Assembly (NCBI RefSeq): GCF_014207565.1
Contig: NZ_JACHGJ010000001.1
Location: 1,054,001 to 1,118,000, forward strand
Length of the DNA stretch: 64,000 bases
Reading direction: 5' to 3'
Source: Spirochaeta isovalerica
Lineage (GTDB): Bacteria > Spirochaetota > Spirochaetia > DSM-2461
The translations under genes and the position numbers were made by a program. Position 1 is the first letter of the stretch; each line of letters begins with the position of its first letter. Below, piece by piece: positions 25,422-35,684 of this stretch. The notes below the pieces were generated by a model. The model worked only from the letters and a program-made list of their open reading frames with translations. It ran no database searches and was not told the origin of the DNA.

Positions 25422-26192
25422 TTACCAACCTCCGGAAGCACCGCCGCCCCCGAAACCGCCGCCTCCGCCGGAGAATCCTCCCCCGCCGAAACCGCCGCCG
25501 GAAAAACCACCGCCACCGAATCCGCCGCGCCGGCTTCCTCCGCTGAGAACCGAGCCCCAGAATAGAGCATGGAACAATCCGCCCCGACGCCTCCGTCCTC
25601 TTGTCAGAGCGGAGAGGAAAAAGATGATCAGAAATATAATCACATTGAGAAATCCGCCAGAGGAAGTATGTCTGGAACGGTTTTGCGATTCGGCTATATC
25701 TTTATCGGAGATGACCATTGTCCCCCCGATAACGGAACTGACTGCTTCAGCCCCTTTATAGAGACCTGTGCCGAAGTTGCCTTTTTGAAATTCAGGAATG
25801 ATAATATTGCGGATGATATAACCGCTTTTAGCATCGGTCATGGATCCTTCAAGACCGTATCCCACTTCAATCCGGACTTTTTTTTCAGCCATGGACAAAA
25901 GAATGAGAATGCCATTGTCCTGGCCTTTCTGCCCCAGTTTCCACTGATCGGCCGTTTTGATGGAGAAGCTCTCGATGTCGTATCCCTGAAGATCATCAAC
26001 GGTTAATACGGCGATCTGGGCCGATGTTGATTTTTCCAGAGATGACAGAAGGCTGGTGATCTCCCGTTCTTCCGAGCTGGAAATCACACCGGCATAATCA
26101 TTGACATATCCTTTCAGTTCGGGAATATTCTGGGCTCCGAGGGGAAGGAGGAGGAGAAAAGCGGTTGATAGAATAAATAAGAGTTTCTTCAT
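25422..26192 (-). CDS. TPM-domain (YgcG-like) exported membrane protein with Gly-rich tail
   Basis: A 256-residue protein. A signal peptide ending in LLPLGAQ is followed by a TPM domain (LKGYVNDYAGVISSSEE, the hallmark N-terminus, and VRIEVGYGLEGSMTDA). A membrane helix follows (LNVIIFLIIFFLSAL), then about 45 residues rich in Gly and Ser with repeats of GGFGGGGFSGGG. TPM proteins act in photosystem repair in plants; the bacterial role is poorly known but tied to the envelope. It abuts the second TPM gene and follows lemA, the standard trio. Confidence 0.88.
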   Translation of the reverse strand: MKKLLFILSTAFLLLLPLGAQNIPELKGYVNDYAGVISSSEEREITSLLSSLEKSTSAQIAVLTVDDLQGYDIESFSIKTADQWKLGQKGQDNGILILLSMAEKKVRIEVGYGLEGSMTDAKSGYIIRNIIIPEFQKGNFGTGLYKGAEAVSSVIGGTMVISDKDIAESQNRSRHTSSGGFLNVIIFLIIFFLSALTRGRRRRGGLFHALFWGSVLSGGSRRGGFGGGGFSGGGFGGGGFSGGGGGFGGGGASGGW

Positions 26193-26867
26193 TCAGTCCT
26201 CCAGAATGTGAACTTGATCGGACAGTTCATTCTCATCGTCGGGCTTGATGGGAAAATGCTCGATCAACCTGTCCCCGCAGCTCTCCACCGCTTTGACAAG
26301 GCCGTCGACCATTTTGCCGTGTTTGATATTGCCCACGAGCTCATCGACGATATCGCCCCAGGCTCCCGTATCCACTTTATCGTTAATCCCCTTGTCGGCG
26401 AGAAGCTCCACTCTCTTTTCCCGGAGGGAAATGAATATGAGTATGCCGGTGCGGTCTCTCGTATCGAATAATCCGGCTTCGGAGAAAAAGAGCAGAGCCC
26501 GTCTTTTCACTTTCATAGAGATAGTCGAAGCCGGTACGATCAGCCGGTCCACGCCTTCCACATTGGCAAGCAGATAGAGAATTCCCATAAACAGAATGGT
26601 ACCAATCCCGATGAAAAGAGCCGGCCAGGATTCTTTATAGGACCAGAAAGTCCTTTCGAGAAAATTGGCGATTGATCCATAGGACAGAAGAGATACGGTG
26701 TAGAAAATAAATCCGCCGAACATAGCGGCCAGCAATTCGTGGAAAGCGTAATCGGAACTCTCGCGGATGATAGCTGTGACGATCTCTCCCGATGTTTTCG
26801 ACTCGGCTTTGGATACGGCTTCGGCAATTCGTTTATTGTCTTCTTCAGACAGAATCTGTTTTTTCAT
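26193..26867 (-). CDS. Second TPM-domain membrane protein
   Basis: A 224-residue protein with no signal peptide. The TPM-like segment starts with AEAVSKAESKTSGEIVTAII. Two membrane helices are inserted in the middle (FGGFIFYTVSLLSYG and ALFIGIGTILFMGILYLL), followed by the rest of the fold (RVELLADKGINDKVD). This is the shorter TPM_phosphatase form usually encoded beside a YgcG-type protein. Its stop directly abuts the next gene's start, and only four bases separate it from lemA. Confidence 0.85.
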   Translation of the reverse strand: MKKQILSEEDNKRIAEAVSKAESKTSGEIVTAIIRESSDYAFHELLAAMFGGFIFYTVSLLSYGSIANFLERTFWSYKESWPALFIGIGTILFMGILYLLANVEGVDRLIVPASTISMKVKRRALLFFSEAGLFDTRDRTGILIFISLREKRVELLADKGINDKVDTGAWGDIVDELVGNIKHGKMVDGLVKAVESCGDRLIEHFPIKPDDENELSDQVHILED

Positions 26868-26871
26868 AAGC

Positions 26872-27474
26872 TCAGAATTTCACTGCCGGTGCGGTGTCGG
26901 CCCCTTCGGTAGCCTGGAAGTAGGCCATTTCATCGAAACCGGACATGTTGGCGATTATCATGCGGGGGAACTGTTTGATATAGGTATTGTACCCCCGGGC
27001 GGACTCATTAAAGCGCATGCGCTCAACGGCTATGCGGTTTTCCGTACCTTCCAGCTGATCCTGCAACGCCAGAAAATTCTGATTGGCTTTCAGCTCCGGG
27101 TAGTTTTCCGAAACGACCATCAGTCTCTGCAGAGCTCCTGATAATTCCCCCTGAGCTTGCTGAAAGCGCTGGAAAGCTTCCGGGTCCTGAAGGACCTCAT
27201 CGGAGATGTTTACCATACCGCCGAGTTTAGCCCTGGCCTCGGTAACGGCTGTAAGGGTTTCGCTTTCATGAGCGGCATATCCCTTTACGGTCTCTACCAG
27301 ATTGGGAATCAGATCGAACCGCCTCTGGTAGACGTTTTCAACCTGGGACCAAGAGGCTTTGACGGTCTCTTGCATCTGAACCATTTTATTGTATGTGCCC
27401 TTGAACGATGAATAACCGGCTATGATGATAACGGCTATTATTATGACCGGAAACAGCCATTTATTCGATTTCAT
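26872..27474 (-). CDS. lemA: LemA family protein
   Basis: A 200-residue LemA protein with an N-terminal membrane anchor (WLFPVIIIAVIIIAGYSSF) and long helices (YNKMVQMQETVKASWSQVEN, RRFDLIPNLVETVKGYA), the signature of the family. The function is not firmly known; the fold is a helical bundle facing the outside or periplasm. It is the first gene of a lemA-TPM-TPM operon that recurs in many bacteria. Confidence 0.93.
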   Translation of the reverse strand: MKSNKWLFPVIIIAVIIIAGYSSFKGTYNKMVQMQETVKASWSQVENVYQRRFDLIPNLVETVKGYAAHESETLTAVTEARAKLGGMVNISDEVLQDPEAFQRFQQAQGELSGALQRLMVVSENYPELKANQNFLALQDQLEGTENRIAVERMRFNESARGYNTYIKQFPRMIIANMSGFDEMAYFQATEGADTAPAVKF

Positions 27475-27493
27475 TCTTCAGTCTCCTGTTAAC

Positions 27494-27525
27494 AAAAAAA
27501 TACCGGGCGGAAATCCGCTCCGGTA
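27494..27525 (-). terminator. Rho-independent terminator of the rubrerythrin-VIT operon
   Basis: On the minus strand a GC-rich hairpin with outer arms TACCGG/CCGGTA and inner GCGGA/TCCGC (27501-27525) is followed by seven T (27500-27494). It ends the upstream iron operon before the lemA start. Confidence 0.85.
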
Positions 27526-27576
27526 CTAATATAATACAATTAAATAGGAATAAATATAAACTTTTGTTTACAGCTT

Positions 27577-28284
27577 TTAAAAAGGTATGAACAGACCGAT
27601 CGCATAGGATACGGTGAAGGCGAAAAATCCCACGATGAGCATCTCCACACCTGACTTGAGCCAATTGACTCCCGTGACGAATTTTTTCAATGCGCCGGCC
27701 AGGAAAAGACCTCCGACAGTCACTGCCGTGGCTATCTTGAAAATAAAGAAGGGCTCCACGGGAAAACTGATCATAAAAACATAGGGAAGTGTGGGAAAAC
27801 AAGCCCCCAGAATGAATGAAAAGAAGATGATAATGACCGACTTAAAGTCTGCGCCCTGTTCGATTTCCGTAACCCCCAGCTCATCGTTGACCATTTCTCT
27901 GACCCACCGGTCCCTGTCCTGAGAGAGATGATCGACGATCTGTTCAAGCAGCTCTCCTTCAAAGCCCTTTTCCTTATATATTTTTCTTAGCTCGTCTTTT
28001 TCGATTTCCGGACAGAGTTTGATCTCCAGGGATTCCTGTTCTATTTCGTGATTGTAATAGTCGGCTTCGCTCTTGCTGCTGATAAACTCTCCCGCCGACA
28101 TGCTGAGGGCTCCGGCTACGGTTGCCGCGAGAAGAGTGATCAGAATGATTTTCGGTTCCTGCCCCGCTCCGGCCATCCCGGCGAGAAGAGCGAAAATGCT
28201 CACGACGCCGTCATTCATTCCAAAAGTAACCTGTCTGATAAGCTCTCCGCCCTGCAGATGAAATTTATCCGTATAAGTGGCCAT
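27577..28284 (-). CDS. VIT1/CCC1-family iron transporter-like membrane protein
   Basis: A 235-residue membrane protein. The N-terminal region contains VTFGMNDGVVSIFALLAGMAGA and GALSMSAGEFISSKSEADYY, the helix pair typical of VIT1/CCC1 Fe2+/Mn2+ transporters. A charged cytosolic segment (EIEQESLEIKLCPEIEKDELR) corresponds to the metal-binding hinge. Three further helices lie in the C-terminal part. It would move ferrous iron or manganese across the membrane. It overlaps the upstream rubrerythrin gene by one base, so the two products are made together. Confidence 0.88.
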   Translation of the reverse strand: MATYTDKFHLQGGELIRQVTFGMNDGVVSIFALLAGMAGAGQEPKIILITLLAATVAGALSMSAGEFISSKSEADYYNHEIEQESLEIKLCPEIEKDELRKIYKEKGFEGELLEQIVDHLSQDRDRWVREMVNDELGVTEIEQGADFKSVIIIFFSFILGACFPTLPYVFMISFPVEPFFIFKIATAVTVGGLFLAGALKKFVTGVNWLKSGVEMLIVGFFAFTVSYAIGLFIPF

Positions 28285-28838
28285 TACTCATCCCCTTTTA
28301 TCTGCTTGAAGAACTGGGTATCATGTCCGCAGACATCGCAGACTTCTCCCGGATCATCGAACACGATATTGCCGCACACTTTGCAGAGATAGATTTTGTC
28401 GACCGGTAGATCCCGTCCGTTCTTAATCGCTTTTCTCGCTTTCTTTAAAAGCCTGGCATGTTCTTTTTCAACTTTTCTGGCCCAGGTCATCGATAGTCTG
28501 GCCACCTTGCCGTATTCACCGCTCAACTCGCTTTTTATGGAACGGATGAGCCGCGGGTAAAGTCTCCGGCTTTCCTCCGATTCCCCCTCGATGGCTGCAT
28601 TCAGGTTTTCAAGTGTCGAACCGACTTCTGTCTTTTGAGTATCGGGGGTGAAATCCTCTCCTAATGATTGAAGATGATTTTTTATATGTATGCTCTCAGC
28701 CTCGGATAAGGCCGTGAAAAGAGCTGCTGTGTTGTACCACCCCTCTATTTCTGCCTTCAGAGCGAAGGAGGCATACATAGCGACAGCTTCGGTTTCCCCT
28801 TTTATAAGAATTTTCAGAGCGTCCCTGCTTTTTTCCAT
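28284..28838 (-). CDS. Rubrerythrin with C-terminal rubredoxin-like domain
   Basis: A 184-residue peroxide-scavenging protein. The ferritin-like four-helix part has the di-iron Glu/His pattern (GETEAVAMYASFA, LSEAESIHIKNH, KEHARLLKKA). The C-terminal rubredoxin domain has two CxxC pairs (CKVCG and CDVCG). The start is set at 28838, where GGGAGA lies at a normal distance; the reading frame continues 16 codons upstream without a good site. It is cotranscribed with the VIT-type transporter, an iron-handling partnership that resembles the fused MbfA proteins of other bacteria. Confidence 0.9.
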   Translation of the reverse strand: MEKSRDALKILIKGETEAVAMYASFALKAEIEGWYNTAALFTALSEAESIHIKNHLQSLGEDFTPDTQKTEVGSTLENLNAAIEGESEESRRLYPRLIRSIKSELSGEYGKVARLSMTWARKVEKEHARLLKKARKAIKNGRDLPVDKIYLCKVCGNIVFDDPGEVCDVCGHDTQFFKQIKGDE

Positions 28839-28966
28839 AAAGTCTCCCTGAGATCCACAATAACAATTACCCCTCCGGGACTGCAAGTCAATTTCGCTGG
28901 TAAAATTCGCAAATGACGATCCCTTCCCCTATAATTTGTAGAGAGAGAATATTAAGGAGAGACCAA

Positions 28967-31060
28967 TTGAAACTGACAGCAAAATTCCTGTTACTTCTGA
29001 TCGGTGTGCCATTAATCATATTAGTTGTAACAAGCACGATTACTTTTAATATCCAGAAAAATACAATAAAAAAAGAAATATTATCTCAACAGCAATATCT
29101 GCTGAATGATGTTGCCAACGGAGTATACGGAGAGCTTCAGCAGCTGAATCAGAAAGTGAAGAATATCGCCATACTCCCCATTTCAGAACAGATGCTTACC
29201 GGGGCTCCGACGATAGACTACAACCGGGACGAATTCAATAGCCATCCGGCCTATGAGGAATACCTGGATACCATAAACCGCTTCATCGACAGCAACGTCA
29301 GCCTCGCCTATCTTGTCAGCGAAGAAACCGGAGCTCTGATAATCAATCGATGGATCGAATTACCGGAAAGATATGACGGCAGGGTGAAAGACTATTATAA
29401 AAATCCGGTTATAAAAAACGGTCTGGCTTTGTCAGAGCCCTATATGAACGCCGAAGGAACCGATGACCCGACTGCGATAACGATCTCCTATCCGGTGAAA
29501 AGTGAAAACAGACTTCTCGGAGTGGCGGCTATCGATATAGGATTAGCCGGGATTGTCGAGTATATCTCTGAAGAAAACAGAAAATACAATGCCAGTATCA
29601 GCATATATACCGATCAGGGAAATTACATTTATTCTCCCGATATTAAAGATATGACCAGGATTATCAACCTTTACGAGTTAAAAGATTCCCTGGGTCTTGA
29701 AGATGTCGATACAGTTCTGGAAAATATTCTGTCCGGAAAATCCCACAATTTCAAAGTCGTTCACAGTGCTGACGGCAGTGTCGACCTGGGTTTTACAGCC
29801 CCCATAAAAGACACCAACTGGATTGTCAGCGTCTTTTATCCGGAAAAAGATATTTCAGCGAAAATAACGGCTTCGGTTCTTCCCATAACCATCCTTTCCG
29901 CTGTGGTTCTTCTTCTGACTCTTGCAGCGGTTGCTATCATTTTGAATATAACTGTCATCAGAAATATCCTGACCACTTCCGGTTACCTGAAAACCATTTC
30001 CTCCGGAGATCTGGTCATAGATATCGATCCGAAAATACTTTCAAGAAACGACGAAATCGGAACCCTTGGCCAATCGCTCGATGATATGACCAGAAATCTC
30101 CAGGACATCGTCGGCAAGGTGACCGATGCGGCCAATTATATTTCTTCGGGAGCCAACCAGGTCAGCGATTCCAGCCAGATGCTCTCGAACGGAGCGACGG
30201 AACAGGCGGCCAGCGCCGAAGAGGTTTCCAGCTCCATGGAACAGATGAGCGCCAATATAAGCCAGAACGCCGATAACTCGAGCCAGACGGAAAAAATTGC
30301 TATAAAAGCCGCCCGCGATGCAAGAGAGAGCGGTGAAACGGTGAGCGAAGCTGTCGAAGCCATGGGACTCATTGCCAATAAAATTACCATAATCGAAGAA
30401 ATATCCCGCAGTACGAACCTCCTGGCCCTCAACGCCGCCATCGAAGCGGCCAGAGCTGGCGAACACGGAAAAGGCTTCGCTGTGGTGGCCACCGAAGTGC
30501 GCAAGCTGGCGGAACAGAGCCAGAAAGCGGCAGGCGAGATAACCGAACTGGCATCGAGAACCGTTGAGCTGTCACAGGGATCAGGTGAAAAGCTTTCCAA
30601 ACTCGTCCCCGATATCGAGAGGACTGCCGAGCTGGTTGAAGAGATCAGCGCCGCCAGCAATGAACAGCAGTCGGGAGTCGATCAGATTACGACCGCCATC
30701 CATCAGCTCGATAAAATCATTCAGAGCAATGCTTCGTCATCGGAAGAACTGGCATCGACATCGGAGGAACTGGCAGCCCAGGCGGAACAGCTGAAAGCGA
30801 CCATCCAGTACTTCAAAATAAACCGGGACAGAGATTCCGGGAAGATGCATCAGCTCCATCAGCCTCCGCGCCGGAGCACGATAAAAAATGAACCTGTAAA
30901 ATCCGCACCGAAGCAAACGGATAAAAAAGAAGAAAACAAGCCGGTGAATAATCAGCGCCCGCCTTCGTCGGCTTCGGGAGAAACCGGCATTACCATAAGC
31001 TCCGGATCCCGGAAAAGGGAGACGGAAAAAATATATGATGATGACTTTGAGTCATTCTGA
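28967..31060 (+). CDS. Methyl-accepting chemotaxis protein with dCache sensor (first of three)
   Basis: A 697-residue transmembrane chemoreceptor. It has an N-terminal helix ([16 protein letters not shown]), a double-Cache periplasmic sensor at about 40-270, a second helix ([20 protein letters not shown]), HAMP, and a long signalling coiled coil with the CheA/CheW tip [20 protein letters not shown]. The start is TTG 28967, six bases after AAGGAGA; the paralogue begins with the same [12 protein letters not shown] after its ATG. About 60 linker residues lead to a final DFESF, similar to a CheR/CheB docking pentapeptide. Its 3' half is almost identical to that of the next gene. Small polar ligands (amino acids or carboxylates) are usual for dCache. 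Confidence 0.95.
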   Translation: MKLTAKFLLLLIGVPLIILVVTSTITFNIQKNTIKKEILSQQQYLLNDVANGVYGELQQLNQKVKNIAILPISEQMLTGAPTIDYNRDEFNSHPAYEEYLDTINRFIDSNVSLAYLVSEETGALIINRWIELPERYDGRVKDYYKNPVIKNGLALSEPYMNAEGTDDPTAITISYPVKSENRLLGVAAIDIGLAGIVEYISEENRKYNASISIYTDQGNYIYSPDIKDMTRIINLYELKDSLGLEDVDTVLENILSGKSHNFKVVHSADGSVDLGFTAPIKDTNWIVSVFYPEKDISAKITASVLPITILSAVVLLLTLAAVAIILNITVIRNILTTSGYLKTISSGDLVIDIDPKILSRNDEIGTLGQSLDDMTRNLQDIVGKVTDAANYISSGANQVSDSSQMLSNGATEQAASAEEVSSSMEQMSANISQNADNSSQTEKIAIKAARDARESGETVSEAVEAMGLIANKITIIEEISRSTNLLALNAAIEAARAGEHGKGFAVVATEVRKLAEQSQKAAGEITELASRTVELSQGSGEKLSKLVPDIERTAELVEEISAASNEQQSGVDQITTAIHQLDKIIQSNASSSEELASTSEELAAQAEQLKATIQYFKINRDRDSGKMHQLHQPPRRSTIKNEPVKSAPKQTDKKEENKPVNNQRPPSSASGETGITISSGSRKRETEKIYDDDFESF

Positions 31061-31084
31061 AAAAAAATTACAAGGAGATAACCT

Positions 31085-33166
31085 ATGAAACTGACCGCCA
31101 AGTTTCTCTTGCTTTTAATCGGAATTCCCTTCGCGATATTGTCAATCACCAGTGTTGTTACATTCCAAATACAAAAGGGTACGATCGAAAGAGAGATCCT
31201 GACTCAGCAGGAGTACCTTGTTAACGAAGTAGCGAACGGTGTATATGCCGAACTTCAGAAACTGGGACAGAAAGTAATTGACATATCCTCCATGCCTATT
31301 ACAAAAAGCATTCTGAAAAACCCCCCTCCGCTCGGATATGATGAAGCCGTCTACAGGCAGCTCCCCGATTATGATGAATACCTTCTGACCATTAACGGTT
31401 TTGTCGATACAAATGTCGCATTGGCTTATGTAATCAGCGCCGAAACAGGTGCCTTGATACTCAATACATGGATTCAGGTTCCTGCCGATTATGACGGCAG
31501 GGAAAATGATTACTATACGGGGCCCGTGAACAAAAACGGCCTTTACGTAACCGAACCTTATTTGAATCCCGAAGGGGTCGAGGGTACGGACCCGACAGCC
31601 GTGACGATCTCCTACCCCATTAAAGACAACGGTCAGCTGATCGGAGTTTCCGCTATTGATATAGGACTGGGGAACATTGTCAGCTATGTCGAAGCAAAAG
31701 GAAAAGAATACAACGCAGGCATTGGTGTCTTCACTATGAACGGATCAGTTATCTACAACAAAAATATCACCGACAACAGTAAAATTTACAACTTTTCAGA
31801 ATTACTGGAAATGCTAGGCACTGAAAACATAAACGAAGTGGAAACTGTCCTGTACGGCGGGAAAAAAGCGAGGGTCGCTGTCGACGCTGCGGAAGACCTC
31901 TATGCCGTAGCCTCCCCCATTCCCGGAACGAACTGGATGGTGAGCGTTTCTTTTCCCGTAGCTGATATCACGAACAAAGTTGTCTCATCGGTGCTTCCGG
32001 TCACGATTATCTCTACCGTCATACTTCTTATAACATTAGCTGTCGTGGCTGTAATATTGAATCTTACAGTAATTAAAAACATCCTTCTCACTTCGGATTA
32101 TCTGAAGACGATTGCTTCGGGAGATCTGGATATTTCTGTCGAACCGGATCTGCTGATCAGAAAAGATGAGATCGGCACCCTGGGAAAATCTCTTGACGAA
32201 ATGACCCGGAACCTCCGGGACATCGTCGGTAAGGTGACCGATGCAGCCAATTATATTTCTTCGGGGGCCAACCAGGTCAGCGATTCCAGCCAGATGCTCT
32301 CGAACGGAGCGACGGAACAGGCGGCCAGCGCTGAAGAGGTTTCCAGCTCCATGGAACAGATGAGCGCCAACATAAGCCAGAACGCCGATAACTCCAGCCA
32401 GACGGAAAAAATCGCTATCAAAGCCGCCCGCGATGCAAGGGAGAGCGGTGAAACGGTGAGCGAAGCTGTCGAAGCCATGGGACTCATTGCCAATAAAATT
32501 ACCATAATCGAAGAAATATCTCGTAGCACTAATCTCCTGGCCCTCAACGCCGCCATCGAAGCGGCCAGAGCTGGCGAACACGGAAAAGGCTTCGCTGTGG
32601 TGGCCACCGAAGTGCGCAAGCTGGCGGAACAGAGCCAGAAAGCGGCAGGCGAGATAACCGAACTGGCATCGAGAACCGTTGAGCTGTCACAGGGATCAGG
32701 CGAAAAACTTTCCAAACTCGTCCCCGATATCGAGAGAACAGCCGAGCTGGTTGAAGAGATCAGCGCCGCCAGCAATGAACAGCAGTCGGGTGTCGATCAG
32801 ATAACGGCCGCTATCCATCAGCTCGATAAAATCATTCAGAGCAATGCTTCGTCATCGGAAGAACTGGCATCGACATCGGAGGAACTGGCAGCCCAGGCGG
32901 AACAGCTGAAAGCGACCATCCAGTACTTCAAGATAAACAGGGGAAGACAATCCGCTCAGAAACAAGAGCCCCCGCGCCGGAGCACGATAAAAAATGAACC
33001 CGTAAAATCCGTACCGAAGCAAATGGTAAAAAAAGAAGAAATTAAGCCTGTGAATAATCAACGCCCGCCTTCCTCGGCTTCGGGAGAAACCGGCATAACC
33101 ATAAGCTCCGGATCCCTGAAAAGCGAGACGGAGAAAATATATGATGATGACTTTGAATCATTCTGA
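31085..33166 (+). CDS. Methyl-accepting chemotaxis protein with dCache sensor (second of three)
   Basis: A 693-residue chemoreceptor, 24 bases after the first, with the same plan: helix, dCache, helix, HAMP, signalling domain, linker and C-terminal DFESF. Sensor regions of the two share the frame ([20 protein letters not shown] against the paralogue) but differ throughout, so they probably sense different ligands. From about residue 375 on, the two proteins are nearly the same, with one Thr-to-Ala change in about 240 residues of the signalling part. ATG 31085 follows AAGGAGA. Confidence 0.95.
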   Translation: MKLTAKFLLLLIGIPFAILSITSVVTFQIQKGTIEREILTQQEYLVNEVANGVYAELQKLGQKVIDISSMPITKSILKNPPPLGYDEAVYRQLPDYDEYLLTINGFVDTNVALAYVISAETGALILNTWIQVPADYDGRENDYYTGPVNKNGLYVTEPYLNPEGVEGTDPTAVTISYPIKDNGQLIGVSAIDIGLGNIVSYVEAKGKEYNAGIGVFTMNGSVIYNKNITDNSKIYNFSELLEMLGTENINEVETVLYGGKKARVAVDAAEDLYAVASPIPGTNWMVSVSFPVADITNKVVSSVLPVTIISTVILLITLAVVAVILNLTVIKNILLTSDYLKTIASGDLDISVEPDLLIRKDEIGTLGKSLDEMTRNLRDIVGKVTDAANYISSGANQVSDSSQMLSNGATEQAASAEEVSSSMEQMSANISQNADNSSQTEKIAIKAARDARESGETVSEAVEAMGLIANKITIIEEISRSTNLLALNAAIEAARAGEHGKGFAVVATEVRKLAEQSQKAAGEITELASRTVELSQGSGEKLSKLVPDIERTAELVEEISAASNEQQSGVDQITAAIHQLDKIIQSNASSSEELASTSEELAAQAEQLKATIQYFKINRGRQSAQKQEPPRRSTIKNEPVKSVPKQMVKKEEIKPVNNQRPPSSASGETGITISSGSLKSETEKIYDDDFESF

Positions 33167-33177
33167 AAGGATTGGAA

Positions 33178-34983
33178 ATGAAAATATCATTTAAAATACT
33201 TATACCGACAGCATTAATGCTCATACTTGCCGCATCTGCTGTTTCCTTTATCGGCTACAGCAATATTTCCAGAGAAATCGATAATGTAATGGAGATAACC
33301 ACTAAAGGAACTCTGGACGACATCAATAATCTGATTACAGGGGGAGAAAAAGACAGCGAAACCCTAAAAAGATCGCTTAATAAAAACTTTCTACGCATTG
33401 CCCGGAGCCTGGCTGCTCTGGTCGACGAAAAGCCCTCCCTGACCGATACGGATGCCATGATTTCCCTTGCCGCCCGTGTAGGTGTCGATGAGATCCATAT
33501 CGTTGACAATAAAGGCGTTCTCTACGCGGGATCCGTCCCGGGTTTCTTCGGCTTTGACTTCTCGACCAATGATCAGACAGCGCCGTTTCTGAAAATGCTT
33601 GATGATAAATCATTCGAACTGGCTCAGGATCCTTCCTATCGCGCGGTCGACGGTGTGCTGTTTCAGTATATCGGGGTTCCCCTGAAAGAGCCGAACGGGC
33701 TGGTGCAGATCGGTGTAAAACCGGAAGAGCTGCAGCAATTGCTCGAAACCAGCAGTCCCGGTTATATCATCGAAAATTACCTTTATAAGTCCGGTGGTTT
33801 CGCCTATATCATTGATCCGCAAACCGGGACGATCACAGCTCATTCCGATGCGGAAAAAATCGGCGCAGATCTTGGATCAACAGATTACGGACAGGCTATT
33901 CTGACCAAGGGAACGGGGAGCTTGATATATGAAGATGAAGGAAAGAATATATTCTCCAGTTTCGAAAAGACCCCTGAAGGAATCATTGTATCGGCTGTTC
34001 CGGCCAATTCCTATAGAGACCGTCTGGGACCGATTCTGGTTGCCCTGATTATTACATCTTTAGCTTCGCTCGTTATTTTGATGGTCATAATGATGATTCT
34101 TGTAGCCAGGATAGTGGCTCCTCTGGGCAAAGCCAGCCATTATCTTGAAGAGATAGCCGCAGGAGATTTAACCATCACGATCGACCCCGCACTTATTGCG
34201 AAAAAAGACGAAACGGGAGACTTGGCCCGTTCTCTGGAAAATATGGCTTCGAAAATGCGCGAAGTCGTAAAGGAAGTCTTTGATGCTTCCAATAAAATAG
34301 CCATAGGAAGTATGCAGGTAAGCGATTCGAGCCAGCAGCTCTCCAGCGGAGCCACGGAGCAGGCGGCCAGCGCCGAAGAAGTGTCCAGCTCCATGGAGGA
34401 AATGAGCGCCAATATCAGTCAGAATGCCGATAACTCCAGCCAGACAGAAAAAATCGCCATGAAAGCGGCGAAAGATGCACAGGAAAGCGGAACAACCGTA
34501 AAAGAAGCAGTTGAAGCAATGATGCTGATCGCCAATAAAATCGGCATTATCGAAGAAATATCGAGAAGCACCAATCTTCTGGCTTTAAACGCAGCCATTG
34601 AAGCTGCCAGAGCCGGAGAACATGGAAAGGGCTTTGCCGTGGTAGCGACGGAAGTGCGAAAACTGGCTGAGCAGAGCCAGAAAGCGGCGGGAGAGATAAC
34701 AGAACTGGCCGGCCGGACTGTGGAACTTTCCAAGGGATCGGGCGAAAAACTGGACAACCTGGTTCCCGGTATTGAACGAACCGCAGAACTGGTGGAAGAA
34801 ATAAGCGCGGCCAGCAATGAACAGCAAAGCGGCGTCGATCAGATAACCACGGCCATTCACCAACTGGATAAAATCATTCAGAGCAATGCTTCTTTCTCGG
34901 AAGAGCTGGCCGCGACCTCGCAGGAGCTGGCCGGACAGGCCGAACAGCTGAAAGAAACTATTGAATATTTCCGGTTATCCTAA
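33178..34983 (+). CDS. Methyl-accepting chemotaxis protein (third of three)
   Basis: A 601-residue chemoreceptor. The signalling domain is related but clearly diverged from the two before it, and the C-terminal tether is absent; the protein stops at TIEYFRLS. The sensor part (about 30-270) has the helix-then-Cache pattern ([33 protein letters not shown]). The start is ATG 33178; AAAGGA at 33166-33171 is six bases away. A TTG at 33172 would touch it. It follows the second gene by 11 bases, so the three are probably one transcript. The stop overlaps the convergent pgl gene by three bases. Confidence 0.93.
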   Translation: MKISFKILIPTALMLILAASAVSFIGYSNISREIDNVMEITTKGTLDDINNLITGGEKDSETLKRSLNKNFLRIARSLAALVDEKPSLTDTDAMISLAARVGVDEIHIVDNKGVLYAGSVPGFFGFDFSTNDQTAPFLKMLDDKSFELAQDPSYRAVDGVLFQYIGVPLKEPNGLVQIGVKPEELQQLLETSSPGYIIENYLYKSGGFAYIIDPQTGTITAHSDAEKIGADLGSTDYGQAILTKGTGSLIYEDEGKNIFSSFEKTPEGIIVSAVPANSYRDRLGPILVALIITSLASLVILMVIMMILVARIVAPLGKASHYLEEIAAGDLTITIDPALIAKKDETGDLARSLENMASKMREVVKEVFDASNKIAIGSMQVSDSSQQLSSGATEQAASAEEVSSSMEEMSANISQNADNSSQTEKIAMKAAKDAQESGTTVKEAVEAMMLIANKIGIIEEISRSTNLLALNAAIEAARAGEHGKGFAVVATEVRKLAEQSQKAAGEITELAGRTVELSKGSGEKLDNLVPGIERTAELVEEISAASNEQQSGVDQITTAIHQLDKIIQSNASFSEELAATSQELAGQAEQLKETIEYFRLS

Positions 34984-35684
34984 GAGGGGTCGGCCCCTTT
35001 ATCGAGATAAAACAAGAGCTCTCCGCTCTTTGGCTGAACCAGAGATGCGGGATAGACAGGGTCATGACGGAATATTTTTTCCATCATGGCCCTTTTTCCA
35101 TCGCCGGTGACAAGGAACACGACTTTTTTTCCTTTGTTTATAACCGGTCCGGTAATCGTTATCCGTCTTTGTCCGGAAACCGGATGTACAGCGGTTTGAC
35201 AGATTTCGGAGGAATTCATCAGACTTATCTGATCGGGAAATATCGATGCGGTATGGCCGTCATCCCCCATTCCAAGAAGAATCATATCAAAAACAGGTAT
35301 CCCCTCCCCGGAAGGAACTAACTCTTTTAATGTATTTCCATAGCGCCGTGCTTCTTCTTCCGGATCCTCTTCCCCTCTCATTCTGAATACATTTTCTGCA
35401 GGAAGAGGGATATGATCGAGAAGTGTCTCGGATGTCATCCGGTAGTTGCTCTCCTCATGATCAGGAGAGACGCATCTTTCATCGACCCAGAAAAGCCGGA
35501 CTTTGCTCCAGTTGACGACCTTCTGATACTTGGATGCCAATAGGGAAAAAAAACCGGCAGGCGTGCTGCCTCCCGAAACAGCCAGATTGAAATAACCGGA
35601 TTTTCGGGCGATTTCTCCAGCGGCGTATTCAGCGAGAGCTTCCGCCGCCTTTATTTTACTATCAAAAACATTCTTTTTCATCAT
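34980..35684 (-). CDS. pgl: 6-phosphogluconolactonase
   Basis: A 234-residue enzyme of the DevB/Pgl type. It hydrolyses 6-phosphogluconolactone, the second step of the oxidative pentose-phosphate pathway. The signatures are [13 protein letters not shown] for phosphate binding, [11 protein letters not shown] and [18 protein letters not shown]. It abuts zwf, the enzyme of the first step, so both steps are made together. Two Met codons begin the protein and either may be used. The 3' end overlaps the convergent chemoreceptor gene. Confidence 0.95.
   Translation of the reverse strand: MMKKNVFDSKIKAAEALAEYAAGEIARKSGYFNLAVSGGSTPAGFFSLLASKYQKVVNWSKVRLFWVDERCVSPDHEESNYRMTSETLLDHIPLPAENVFRMRGEEDPEEEARRYGNTLKELVPSGEGIPVFDMILLGMGDDGHTASIFPDQISLMNSSEICQTAVHPVSGQRRITITGPVINKGKKVVFLVTGDGKRAMMEKIFRHDPVYPASLVQPKSGELLFYLDKGADPS

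Noticed and set aside
25425-25540. Repetitive CCGCC/CCACC sequence as a DNA repeat
   Set aside because: It is the Gly-rich tail of the TPM protein read on the opposite strand, not an independent repeat.
28913-28966. 18 extra codons before the first chemoreceptor
   Set aside because: The paralogue starts at the residue matching TTG 28967, and AAGGAGA is six bases before it.
30100-32945. Long direct repeat as a mobile element
   Set aside because: Both copies are in-frame signalling domains of chemoreceptors; no transposase or target duplication is present.
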